Of a stretch of DNA of 64,000 nucleotides, positions 25,760 to 32,990 are shown one piece after another. The translations under genes and the position numbers were made by a program. Below the pieces are notes generated by a model. The model did no database searches, was not told the DNA's origin, and worked only from the letters and a program-made list of their open reading frames with translations. Origin of the DNA: Ideonella sp. (GTDB lineage Bacteria > Pseudomonadota > Gammaproteobacteria > Burkholderiales > Burkholderiaceae_C); the NCBI GenBank assembly GCA_016721465.1, contig JADKIA010000004.1, positions 186,001-250,000 of the forward strand, given 5' to 3'. How positions within the stretch are numbered: position 1 is the first letter of the stretch; each line of letters starts with the position of its first letter.

Positions 25760-26049
25760 GAACCTCTGTTCAGCTGGCCTGCTGCCCGGCCCGACTCGTG
25801 GGCAAACGGACTTTGCGGCGTTCTTCGGTCGCTTCTACCCGGCTTGGCTTGGCGCAGCGGCGCGTTGCTGTGGTGAGCAACACGCCCGAGCTGCCTGCGG
25901 CCCACACGGCCGGGGTGGCGTCGGCGCTTCCCGCGAGCAAACCACCAAGTGAGGTGACAGGGTGCCTGTAGGCCGACCCCGATGCTGGCGCAACTGCCGA
26001 ATCGTCCGATTGTAGCCACATGCAGCCAGACTGGGTCGCCAGATGGCGA
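25760..26049 (-). other. Intergenic stretch between rluD and scpB; possible leader or small RNA
   Basis: No convincing gene was found. An 83-codon frame (25770-26021) is Ala/Arg/Ser-rich and resembles no family I know. On the minus strand GGCTACAAT contains a good -10 box (TACAAT at 26009-26014) without an obvious -35. Downstream there are GC-rich complementary segments (GGGGT...ACCCC and CGGC...GCCG). This could be a long structured scpB leader or an unannotated RNA. I could not match it to 6S, RNase P, SRP or a riboswitch class. Confidence 0.35.
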
Positions 26050-27015
26050 TCAGGGCGAAGGCCAAGCCGCAGCCAGGTCGGCCGGCAACGGCGTCGTGAA
26101 GTGCATGGGCTCGTCGGTGATCGGGTGCTTGAAACTCAGTTCGGCCGCATGCAGGGCCTGGCGCTGCATGCCACGCATTGGGCGCCCGCCGTAAAGCGCA
26201 TCGGCCACAAGCGGAAACCCCTTGTGCGCCAGATGCACTCGGATTTGATGAGTGCGTCCGGTGTGCAGCTTGCACCTCAGCGCTGTCACGCCGTCGACCA
26301 CCGCAAGCCGCAGGACGTCGGTACGCGCCGCCTTGCCGGAGGCCACCACCGCCATGCGCAGGCGCGACACCGGATCGCGTCCCACCGGGGCTTCGACCGA
26401 GGCCTGCACCCAAGGCACGGCGCCGGTGGCCAGTGCCAGGTAGACGCGGTCGACCTCGCGCGCGGCGATGCTGCGCACCAATGCCGTCATCGCCGGGAGG
26501 GTCTTGGCCACCACCATGAGCCCGCTGGTGTCCTTGTCCAAACGGTGCACGATGCCGGCCCGAGGCAGCTCGGCTGCGCCGCGGTGATGGGACAGCAATC
26601 CATTCAGCAAGGTGCCCGACCAATGCCCGGCCGCCGGGTGGACCACGAGGCCCACGGGCTTGTCGATCACCAGCAGGTGCTGGTCCTCGTACACGATCGC
26701 CAAGGTCATCGGCTCGGCGTGAAAGGCCTGGCTTTGCGCCGTGGGCACGAGCTCCAGCCACAGGCGTTGGCCGATGCGCACTTTGCGCGACGCGGTCTGC
26801 TGCACCTGACCGTCGACCTTGACATGGCCGGCTTCGATCAGCGACTGCAGGTGGCTGCGCGAAAACTCCGGCGCCATGCTCACCACGCAACGATCCAGGC
26901 GCCGACCATGCTGGCCCGCGCTTACCGTGGCCTCGCGGGTCTCGTGGGCGGTGTCTTCGGGATCGTCGACTTCCGTCGCGATCGGTTCAGCAGCCAATGG
27001 GCCAGAGGTGGACAT
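26050..27015 (-). CDS. rluD: 23S rRNA pseudouridine(1911/1915/1917) synthase RluD
   Basis: A 321-residue RluA-family pseudouridine synthase acting on helix 69 of 23S rRNA. The N-terminal S4 domain (RRLDRCVVSMAPEFSRSHLQSLIEAGHV) precedes the catalytic motif GIVHRLDKDTSGLMVVAK with the catalytic Asp. Other landmarks are VVHPAAGHWSGTLLNGLL and KLHTGRTHQIRVHLAHKGFP. It is divergent from bamD, as rluD and bamD commonly are in proteobacteria; the 65-bp gap must serve both genes. Confidence 0.95.
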   Translation of the reverse strand: MSTSGPLAAEPIATEVDDPEDTAHETREATVSAGQHGRRLDRCVVSMAPEFSRSHLQSLIEAGHVKVDGQVQQTASRKVRIGQRLWLELVPTAQSQAFHAEPMTLAIVYEDQHLLVIDKPVGLVVHPAAGHWSGTLLNGLLSHHRGAAELPRAGIVHRLDKDTSGLMVVAKTLPAMTALVRSIAAREVDRVYLALATGAVPWVQASVEAPVGRDPVSRLRMAVVASGKAARTDVLRLAVVDGVTALRCKLHTGRTHQIRVHLAHKGFPLVADALYGGRPMRGMQRQALHAAELSFKHPITDEPMHFTTPLPADLAAAWPSP

Positions 27016-27080
27016 TAGAATCCCGCGGTCAGCTTAGATGCGAGGAATGACGCCGGCACTGTGTCCGGCGCTCGAGACCG

Positions 27081-27881
27081 ATGAGCCTTTTTCAGCGTGT
27101 GCGCCTGTTGGCGCTGCCAGCATCCCTGATGCTTGCCGTCTTGGCCGGGTGCGGCTCGACCCCCAAGATCGACGGCGACAACCCGGAAAAATTGTATGCG
27201 GAGGCAAAGGACGACCTGGCCTCTGGCAGTTACGAGAAGGCGATCAAGGGCCTGGAGCGCGTGGAAGGACGCGCTGCAGGCACCTTGCTGGCGCAGCAGG
27301 CCCTGCTGGACATGGCGTATGCGCAGTGGAAGAGCAGCGAACGCGTCCAGGCGGTCGCCACCATCGATCGCTTCATCAAGCTCTACCCGTCCAGCCCGGC
27401 CATGGACTACGCGCTCTACCTCAAGGGCGTGGTGAACTTCAACGACAACCTGGGCATCCTCAGCAGCATCTCGAAGCAGAACATCTCCGAGCGCGATCAG
27501 CAGGCCTCGCGCGATGCCTACCAGGCCTTCAAGCAATTGGTGGAGCAGCACCCGGACTCGAGGTACTCGCCCGACGCGCGCGAACGCATGGACTACATCG
27601 TGAACTCGCTGGCCGAGTACGAGGTGCATGTGGCGCGTTACTACTACCGGCGCGGTGCCTTCGTGGCCGCGGCCAATCGCGCGCAACAGGCGGTGCGCGA
27701 CTACCAGCAGGCGCCCGCGGCCGAAGAGGCGCTGTACATCATGGCCATGAGTTACGACCGCCTTGGCATGGCCCAACTGCGCGATGATGCCGATCGCGTG
27801 CTCAAGAAGAATTTCCCCAACAGCCGCCATCTTCGCGATGGCGTGCGCGTGCAGGAACGCGCCTGGTGGCAGTTCTGGTGA
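27081..27881 (+). CDS. bamD: Outer membrane protein assembly factor BamD (lipoprotein)
   Basis: A 266-residue essential BAM-complex lipoprotein. The signal peptide ends with LAVLAGC (Cys24 lipidated), and the mature protein is a TPR superhelix: PEKLYAEAKDDLASGSYEKAIKGLERV, DRFIKLYPSSPAMDYALYLKGVVNF, PDSRYSPDARERMDYIVNSLAEYEVHVARYY and AEEALYIMAMSYDRLGM. The family-specific segment GVVNFNDNLG is present. A TAGAAT -10-like box at 27016-27021 overlaps the rluD start codon on the other strand and could drive bamD with a leader of about 53 nt. It is convergent with the helicase gene. Confidence 0.96.
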   Translation: MSLFQRVRLLALPASLMLAVLAGCGSTPKIDGDNPEKLYAEAKDDLASGSYEKAIKGLERVEGRAAGTLLAQQALLDMAYAQWKSSERVQAVATIDRFIKLYPSSPAMDYALYLKGVVNFNDNLGILSSISKQNISERDQQASRDAYQAFKQLVEQHPDSRYSPDARERMDYIVNSLAEYEVHVARYYYRRGAFVAAANRAQQAVRDYQQAPAAEEALYIMAMSYDRLGMAQLRDDADRVLKKNFPNSRHLRDGVRVQERAWWQFW

Positions 27882-27926
27882 GCTGCGCTGCTGACCGACG
27901 CCTGCGCCCACCGCAGTGATGACGGG

Positions 27927-29933
27927 TCAGCCCCTGCCGAACAGCAGGGCATCGTTGCCAGCTGCCAGGTGATCCAGCCAGGCCAACGCATCTTCTTCGG
28001 TGTCCAACGCGCCCATCGGCGGCAGCGCCTGCCGCAGGCGGCGCCCATAGGCCATCTGCCTCAGGCGTGGATCGGCGATCACCAGCAGGCCCATGTCGGT
28101 CTCACTGCGGATCAAACGCCCGGCGCCCTGCTTCAGTGAAATGGCCGCTTCGGCCAGGTAGTAGTCGTTGAAGGCATCGCGGCCCGCCTTTTCCAGGGCA
28201 CGCGAACGGGCTTGCACCAGGGGGTCGTTCGGCGGTGGAAACGGCAGCTTGTCGATGATCACGCATTGCAGCGCCGCGCCCGGAATGTCGATGCCTTCCC
28301 AGAAACTCTGGGAGCCCACCAGCACGCTGGAGGGCGTGTCCAGAAACCGCTCCAACAGGCTGCGTTTCGGGTGTGTGCCCTGCACCAGCACATTCAGTGG
28401 TTGGCCGAGCGCTGTTGCCGCCTGCGTGATGGCCTCGGCAATCAAGGGCAGCACACGCAAGGTGGTCGTGAGTACGAAGGTGCGCCCGCCCAGGCGCCCA
28501 GCCAGGCGCGCAGCCAAGGCGCCCACCGCGGCGGGATGCGTGGCCTCGTTCGGCTTTGGAAACCGCGGTGGCACCCAGGTGCGGGCATGCGCCGGGTAGT
28601 CGAACGGGCTGCCCACGCGCAGCTTGCGGGCGTCTTCCAATGCGGCGGCTTCGCAGAACCAGGCCAGTTCGTCGTCCGTGCCCAGGGTGGCCGAGGTGAA
28701 CACCCAGGCCCGTGCACCCGTGGCCCGCTGCTCGACAAACAGGTCGCGGATGTCCAGTGGCGACTCGATCAAGCGCGCATCGCGCGGGCCCAGGTCGACC
28801 CATCTGACGCGGTCAGCGGGCGTCTCAGCCGCAAAGCCCTGTGCCAGGCGGATCTGGTCTTGCGCTCGCTCGCGCAGCCGACCGAAGTCTGGTGCCGTGG
28901 CCTCTACCGCGGCGATCGCTTCCGCGGTCGCGGTCGCTGCCGCTACCAGCTGCGCCAAGGACGAATCCAGGGCGCCGTCCCGCGCGCGTTCATCCCAGCG
29001 CAAGCGGATCACCCCGCGTACCTCACGAAGGGCACCGGCGCAGACCAGCCGCAGGTCACGCGCGGCCATTTCGAGCCCCCCGGCCAGTTCCTGCCATGGC
29101 TTCAAACCGCGGGCATGGCTCAGTCCTGCAGCCAGGATGTCGCGCGCCAGATCGATCACCTGCGCGGCCGACAAGGTGGTGGCCACAAATTGCAAACCTG
29201 TCTCGACGAGTTGGTGGGCCTCATCGAAGACCACCACGTCGGCGGAAGGCAACAGCTCGGCCACACCGCTGTCGCGCAGACTCAGATCCGCAAAGAACAG
29301 GTGATGATTCACCACCACCAGATCCGCGGCCATGGCCTCGCGCCGGGCACGCACCACATGACAGTCGCGAAAGCGCGGGCACTCCTGCCCAAGGCAGTTG
29401 TCGCGCGTGGACGTGACCAGCGGGATCACCGGCGAACGATCATCCAGGCCATCGATCTCCGCCAGATCGCCCGTCACCGTGCTTGCCGACCAGGCCTCCA
29501 CGCGCGCCAGAGCGCGCACTGCGAACCGGTCCGGCAGGGTCGCGCTCTCGCGAGCGCCGGCCAGCCGATGTAGGCAAAGGTAGCTCGACCTGCCCTTGAG
29601 CAAGGCAATGCGGATCGGCATGCGCAACGCGTCGCGCAAGCGAGGCAGGTCGCGCATGAAAAGCTGGTCCTGCAGACTCTTGGTGGCGGTGCTGACGATG
29701 GCGCGCCGCTGCGACAGCAGCACAGGCACCAGGTAGGCAAAGGTCTTGCCGACGCCGGTGCCCGCCTCGGCCACCAGGGTGGCTCGGTCGTCGATGGCCT
29801 GAGCCACCGCTCTGGCCAAATGCTGCTGCACCTCGCGCTCGACGAATCCGATGTCGTGGTCGGACAGCAGCCCGCCCCGAGCCAAAGCCGCCTGTGTGCC
29901 GGTCACCAGGTCGTCGTCCGCCTCGTCCGTCAT
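27927..29933 (-). CDS. ATP-dependent DNA helicase, DinG/XPD-like, with Fe-S cluster
   Basis: A 668-residue superfamily 2 helicase of the DinG/YoaA type. Walker A is LVAEAGTGVGKTFAYLVPVL (about residues 55-74) and the DEAH box is VVFDEAHQLVE. Four cysteines that would ligate a [4Fe-4S] cluster lie between them: one in YLCLHRL and three in NCLGQECPRFRDC. C-terminal motifs include VGSQSFWEGIDIPGAALQCV and QGAGRLIRSETDMGLLVIADPR (motif VI). Such enzymes unwind D-loops or RNA-DNA hybrids and help with replication-transcription conflicts and DNA damage. The start at 29933 (MTDEADDDL) was chosen because residues from longer starts have no family similarity. No exonuclease domain is present, so it is closer to YoaA than to long DinG forms. 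Confidence 0.92.
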   Translation of the reverse strand: MTDEADDDLVTGTQAALARGGLLSDHDIGFVEREVQQHLARAVAQAIDDRATLVAEAGTGVGKTFAYLVPVLLSQRRAIVSTATKSLQDQLFMRDLPRLRDALRMPIRIALLKGRSSYLCLHRLAGARESATLPDRFAVRALARVEAWSASTVTGDLAEIDGLDDRSPVIPLVTSTRDNCLGQECPRFRDCHVVRARREAMAADLVVVNHHLFFADLSLRDSGVAELLPSADVVVFDEAHQLVETGLQFVATTLSAAQVIDLARDILAAGLSHARGLKPWQELAGGLEMAARDLRLVCAGALREVRGVIRLRWDERARDGALDSSLAQLVAAATATAEAIAAVEATAPDFGRLRERAQDQIRLAQGFAAETPADRVRWVDLGPRDARLIESPLDIRDLFVEQRATGARAWVFTSATLGTDDELAWFCEAAALEDARKLRVGSPFDYPAHARTWVPPRFPKPNEATHPAAVGALAARLAGRLGGRTFVLTTTLRVLPLIAEAITQAATALGQPLNVLVQGTHPKRSLLERFLDTPSSVLVGSQSFWEGIDIPGAALQCVIIDKLPFPPPNDPLVQARSRALEKAGRDAFNDYYLAEAAISLKQGAGRLIRSETDMGLLVIADPRLRQMAYGRRLRQALPPMGALDTEEDALAWLDHLAAGNDALLFGRG

Positions 29934-29976
29934 GACCCCAGCCGCCCTTGAATCGGGCCCGAACGAAAGACGGGCG

Positions 29977-30198
29977 TCACGCCGGCTGAGGCGGATCGAT
30001 CTCCGCTTCGATGCGCGCAATCTTGTCGCGCAGCAACAGGCGGCGCTTCTTCAGGCGCCGCAGGGCCAGCTCATCCACCGGAGCACTTTGCGCGGCCCGA
30101 TCGATCAGGTTGTCGAGATCCGCATGCTCGATCCGCAGTTCGATCAACTGCCGATGCGGCGAGCGCAGGTTCTCTTCATCAGGCTCAAGGGGATTCAT
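29977..30198 (-). CDS. DUF465 (YdcH-type) small protein
   Basis: A 73-residue, highly charged helical protein. HRQLIELRIEHADLDNLIDRAA followed by ALRRLKKRRLLLRDKIARIEAEI is the DUF465/YdcH signature: an antiparallel helical hairpin with conserved 'L...H..LD..I' and 'LKK.KL.LKD.I'. The molecular function of the family is not established. No Shine-Dalgarno precedes the ATG, and a -10-like TATAAA lies only 12 nt upstream, so the mRNA may be almost leaderless. It is divergent from the phosphatase gene with 27 bp between start codons. Confidence 0.88.
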   Translation of the reverse strand: MNPLEPDEENLRSPHRQLIELRIEHADLDNLIDRAAQSAPVDELALRRLKKRRLLLRDKIARIEAEIDPPQPA

Positions 30199-30209
30199 TG
30201 CACGCAGAG

Positions 30210-30217
30210 TTTATAGT
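30210..30217. promoter_or_regulatory. Overlapping divergent -10 elements for the DUF465 and PP2C genes
   Basis: In the 27 bp between the two ATGs, AGTTTATAGT reads TATAGT on the + strand (30212-30217) and ACTATAAACT reads TATAAA on the - strand (30210-30215). Each is five of six to TATAAT. Expected start sites fall about 2 nt (PP2C) and 5 nt (DUF465) before the start codons. No clear -35 was found on either side. Confidence 0.45.
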
Positions 30218-30225
30218 CTGAAGTC

Positions 30226-30993
30226 ATGAGTGCTCCTCCAACCACCGCCTATCGCCTGGTCGCGGCCACGGCCATCCACCGCGGCGACCGAACCTATCAA
30301 CAGGATCAGGTGGAACTGCTCACCCACGATCGTGTGCCTGGCTGTGTGCTGGGGGTGCTGGCCGATGGCATGGGGGGCAAGAGCGGTGGGCGCAAGGCAT
30401 CGGACCAGGTCATCCTCACCGCGCGGCAGCTGTTCGAGCGCTATCTGCCGTCCAAGGACGACCCAGCCGAGTCGCTGAAGCAGTTGGTGATGGAGTCGCA
30501 CCTGATGATCAAGCTGACCGCCATCACCTCGGAGGAAGAGCCGCACAGCACCATCGCGGCCTTCCTGCTCAGCCCGTCGCGCAGCTGTGATGTGGTTCAT
30601 GCGGGCGATTCGCGTGTGTACCACTTCCGGGGCACCGAAATGGTGAGCCGCACGGTGGACCACTCCTACGTCCAACGCCTGATGGACGAGGGCAAGGTCA
30701 CAGAAGAGCAGGCCAACACGCACCCGCAGGCCAACCTGCTGACCGGATGCCTGGGCACCCAGGCCGATCCCCCGATCTCGCTCGGTCACATCGATCGGGT
30801 CGAACCCGGCGACACGCTGCTGTGCTGCAGCGACGGCTTGTGGCACTACTTCACGCCACGCGAATTGGGTGCCACGGTACAGGCGCTGCCACCGCGCGAG
30901 GCCAGCGAGTTGCTGGTCTCCAAGGCGCGGCAACGCGCCAAAGGCGGCGGCGACAACCTGTCGCTGGTACTGCTCAGGGTCGAGCCGCTCTGA
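30226..30993 (+). CDS. PP2C-family protein serine/threonine phosphatase
   Basis: A 255-residue metal-dependent phosphatase. PP2C motifs in order: GDRTYQQDQVELL (motif 1, Asp retained), GVLADGMGGKSGG (motif 2 with DGMGG), DVVHAGDSRVYHFRG (GDSR), DHSYVQRLMDEGKVTEEQANTHPQANLLTGCLG, LLCCSDGLWHYF (SDGLW) and GGDNLSLVLLRV (DN). All metal-binding Asp positions appear intact. It is a stand-alone phosphatase without a membrane or sensor domain, and no partner kinase gene is in the window, so its substrate is unknown. There is no ribosome-binding site before the ATG, and the -10-like TATAGT ends 8 nt upstream, which suggests a leaderless transcript. Confidence 0.9.
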   Translation: MSAPPTTAYRLVAATAIHRGDRTYQQDQVELLTHDRVPGCVLGVLADGMGGKSGGRKASDQVILTARQLFERYLPSKDDPAESLKQLVMESHLMIKLTAITSEEEPHSTIAAFLLSPSRSCDVVHAGDSRVYHFRGTEMVSRTVDHSYVQRLMDEGKVTEEQANTHPQANLLTGCLGTQADPPISLGHIDRVEPGDTLLCCSDGLWHYFTPRELGATVQALPPREASELLVSKARQRAKGGGDNLSLVLLRVEPL

Positions 30994-31060
30994 ACGATCT
31001 CACCGTGCGCGGGCCGTGGCCTCAGGGTGTCGGTCACCGACCCGTGGATGGTGCCGCAAG

Positions 31061-31711
31061 CTAACGACCGACGCTGGCGGCCGGGGCGGGCACGGGCAAG
31101 CCGGCTGCCGGCGCATGTTTGCCCGCGTGCTCGGCGATGCGCTTCAAGACGTCTGCCCGGTGCTGCTCGGCTTGACCTCGGCGCTGTTGCGCCTCCGATG
31201 CCCGCGCAGCAGCTTGGCGCGCCGCACGCTGTTGAGCCGCCACGTGATCACGATGCGGCGCGGCGTGGGGCTTGGGTGATGCCGGCGGGTGCGGCGCCTT
31301 GGCCAGCCGGGGCTCGTCGGTGTGACCGGGTCGGCCCGCAGCAGCACCTGAGGCGGGCGCCGACGCCGATCGCGCAGGTTTGGGCGGCGCCACTGCGGCC
31401 TTGCGCTCGATCTCAGCGGTGCGGTCGGCGGCGCGTTGCGCTCTGCGGGCATCGCTGATCGCCAACTGCTCGCGGCGCAACCGATCCACGGTGGCCCGTC
31501 GTTCGGCACGTGCTCGGTCCATGCAGGCGGTGACGGCAAACTCCTTGCTGCAGGCGGCGGATGCCTTGGCATACCGTGAGTCAGCGTCCTGTTGTTCGTG
31601 GCGAATGCGCTCAAGCTCCGCCGCATCGGGCATGGCTGTTGCAGACCACGCCGCGGGCCCCGTGCACAAGATGGCCACGCCCATGGCCCAGCGCAGGCGA
31701 CGCAGGGCCAT
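31061..31711 (-). CDS. Secreted coiled-coil protein of unknown function
   Basis: A 216-residue protein with a signal peptide (RRLRWAMGVAILCTGPAAWSATA; cleavage after AWSA likely). The next 90 residues are predicted helical and charged: ELERIRHEQQDADSRYAKASAACSKEFAVTACMDRARAERRATVDRLRREQLAI has two Cys nine residues apart that could form a disulfide in the periplasm. The C-terminal half is Ala/Pro/His/Gln-rich and low in complexity. I recognise it only as a type of protein seen next to zapE in Burkholderiales; no function is known to me. The start at 31711 gives a proper signal peptide. A longer start at 31813 would overlap the zapE stop (ATGA) but puts 34 unrelated residues ahead of the signal sequence. 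Confidence 0.7.
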   Translation of the reverse strand: MALRRLRWAMGVAILCTGPAAWSATAMPDAAELERIRHEQQDADSRYAKASAACSKEFAVTACMDRARAERRATVDRLRREQLAISDARRAQRAADRTAEIERKAAVAPPKPARSASAPASGAAAGRPGHTDEPRLAKAPHPPASPKPHAAPHRDHVAAQQRAARQAAARASEAQQRRGQAEQHRADVLKRIAEHAGKHAPAAGLPVPAPAASVGR

Positions 31712-31809
31712 CACAACAGTACCTTCGCGTTGTGCGCTTCGGCATGCGTCATCGGTGCGGCCCCGTCCCGCGCAGAGGCAAGTTGCAGTGGTGGGCGGCC
31801 GGGTTGGGT

Positions 31810-32910
31810 TCATGTGATGCGCGTGTCCACGTTGCGCCGCTCCAGTGCGAGGTAGTCGGTCGACCGCATTTCCTGCAGGCGCGACACCGTCCGTGGAAAC
31901 TCATGAGCCAAAGGGCCCTCGGTGTAGAGGGCCTCGGCGGGCACGGCGGCGGACATGATGAGCTTGACCCGCCGGTCGTAGAGCACGTCCACCAGCAAGG
32001 TGAAGCGACGTGCTTCGCTGGCCAGGCGCGGCGGCATCTGCGGCACGTTGGACAGGATCACCGTGTGGAACTGCTGCGCGATTTCCAAATAGTCGTTCTG
32101 CGATCGTGGGCCACCACACAGCGTGCGGAAATCGAACCACACGACCCCACCAGCACGGCGCACCGATCGCAACTCGCGGTGCTCGATGTGCAGCACCGGA
32201 TCTTCGTCGCGCGCCTCAGCCAGCTCGTTGAAGCTGCGCTCCAGAGCGGCCTCCGCCAGATCGCCCAATGGTGTGTGGTACAGCTGCAGGTGCTCCATCG
32301 TTCGGCGACGGTAGTCGGTGCCGTTGTCCACGCAGATCACCTCGAGCTTGGCCTTGATCAACTCGATGGCGGGCAGGATGCGGTCGCGGTGCAGGCCGTT
32401 CGGATACAGCGCGTCGGGCTCGAAGTTGGATGTGGTGACGATGGACACGCGGTTGGCGAACATCGAGTCGAGCAAGCGGTGCAGGATCATCGCGTCGGTG
32501 ACATCGGCCACGTGGAACTCGTCGAAGCAGATCAGGCGGAAGCGGCGCGCGATGCGCTTGCCCAGTTCGTCGAGCGGGTTGACCGTGCCCTTCAGCTCCT
32601 GCAACTCGCGATGCACTTCGCGCATGAATTCATGGAAGTGCAGCCGAGTTTTTCGACTCAGCGGCACGGCCTGAAAGAAGCAATCCATCAGGAAGCTCTT
32701 GCCCCGACCCACACCACCATGCATGTAGACGCCGCGCGGTATCGGTGGGCGCACCAGCATCTTGGTCAGCGCATTGCCACGGCGCGCCTTGTAGGCGGCC
32801 CACTCGTCCTGGCAACGCTGCAACGCCGCCACGGCCCGCAGTTGCGCGGGATCGCTTTGGTAGCCCCGCTCGGCCAGGACTTGGGCGTACAACTCGGTGA
32901 CAGAGTTCAT
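31810..32910 (-). CDS. zapE: Cell division protein ZapE (AFG1-family ATPase)
   Basis: A 366-residue P-loop ATPase. The Walker A is YMHGGVGRGKSFLMDCFF (about residues 62-79). It is followed by LHFHEFMREVHRELQ, Walker B LICFDEFHVADVTDAMIL, the sensor segment VSIVTTSNFEPDALYPNGL, and in the C-terminal region FTLLVDVLYDRRVKLIMSA and RTVSRLQEMRS. E. coli ZapE binds FtsZ and affects constriction. The ATG at 32910 fits the family N-terminus (SVTELYAQVLAERGYQ), but there is no Shine-Dalgarno; the 13 nt upstream are almost all pyrimidine, and a perfect terminator hairpin ends there. Translation or transcription start may therefore be unusual. Confidence 0.93.
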   Translation of the reverse strand: MNSVTELYAQVLAERGYQSDPAQLRAVAALQRCQDEWAAYKARRGNALTKMLVRPPIPRGVYMHGGVGRGKSFLMDCFFQAVPLSRKTRLHFHEFMREVHRELQELKGTVNPLDELGKRIARRFRLICFDEFHVADVTDAMILHRLLDSMFANRVSIVTTSNFEPDALYPNGLHRDRILPAIELIKAKLEVICVDNGTDYRRRTMEHLQLYHTPLGDLAEAALERSFNELAEARDEDPVLHIEHRELRSVRRAGGVVWFDFRTLCGGPRSQNDYLEIAQQFHTVILSNVPQMPPRLASEARRFTLLVDVLYDRRVKLIMSAAVPAEALYTEGPLAHEFPRTVSRLQEMRSTDYLALERRNVDTRIT

Positions 32911-32920
32911 GCAGAGAAAG

Positions 32921-32948
32921 AAGACGGGGCGGATGAAGTCCGCCCCGT
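32921..32948 (-). terminator. Intrinsic terminator at the end of odhA-odhB-lpd
   Basis: A perfect 10-bp stem ACGGGGCGGA / TCCGCCCCGT with loop CTTCA (minus strand) is followed by TCTTCTTTCTC. It lies 43 nt after the lpd stop and only 13 nt before the zapE start codon, so it separates the two genes. Confidence 0.75.
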
Positions 32949-32990
32949 GATTGTCGCTTGAGTCGCTGGGCTGAAGGCCCGCGCGATCGG

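Noticed and set aside
25760..26008. The rluD-scpB gap as 6S RNA, RNase P RNA or a cobalamin/FMN riboswitch
   Set aside because: None of the conserved sequence boxes of these RNAs could be found on either strand.
25770..26021. An 83-codon frame between rluD and scpB
   Set aside because: It fits the gap, but its composition is not protein-like, no ribosome-binding site precedes it and no family is recognisable. It is kept only as an unexplained region.
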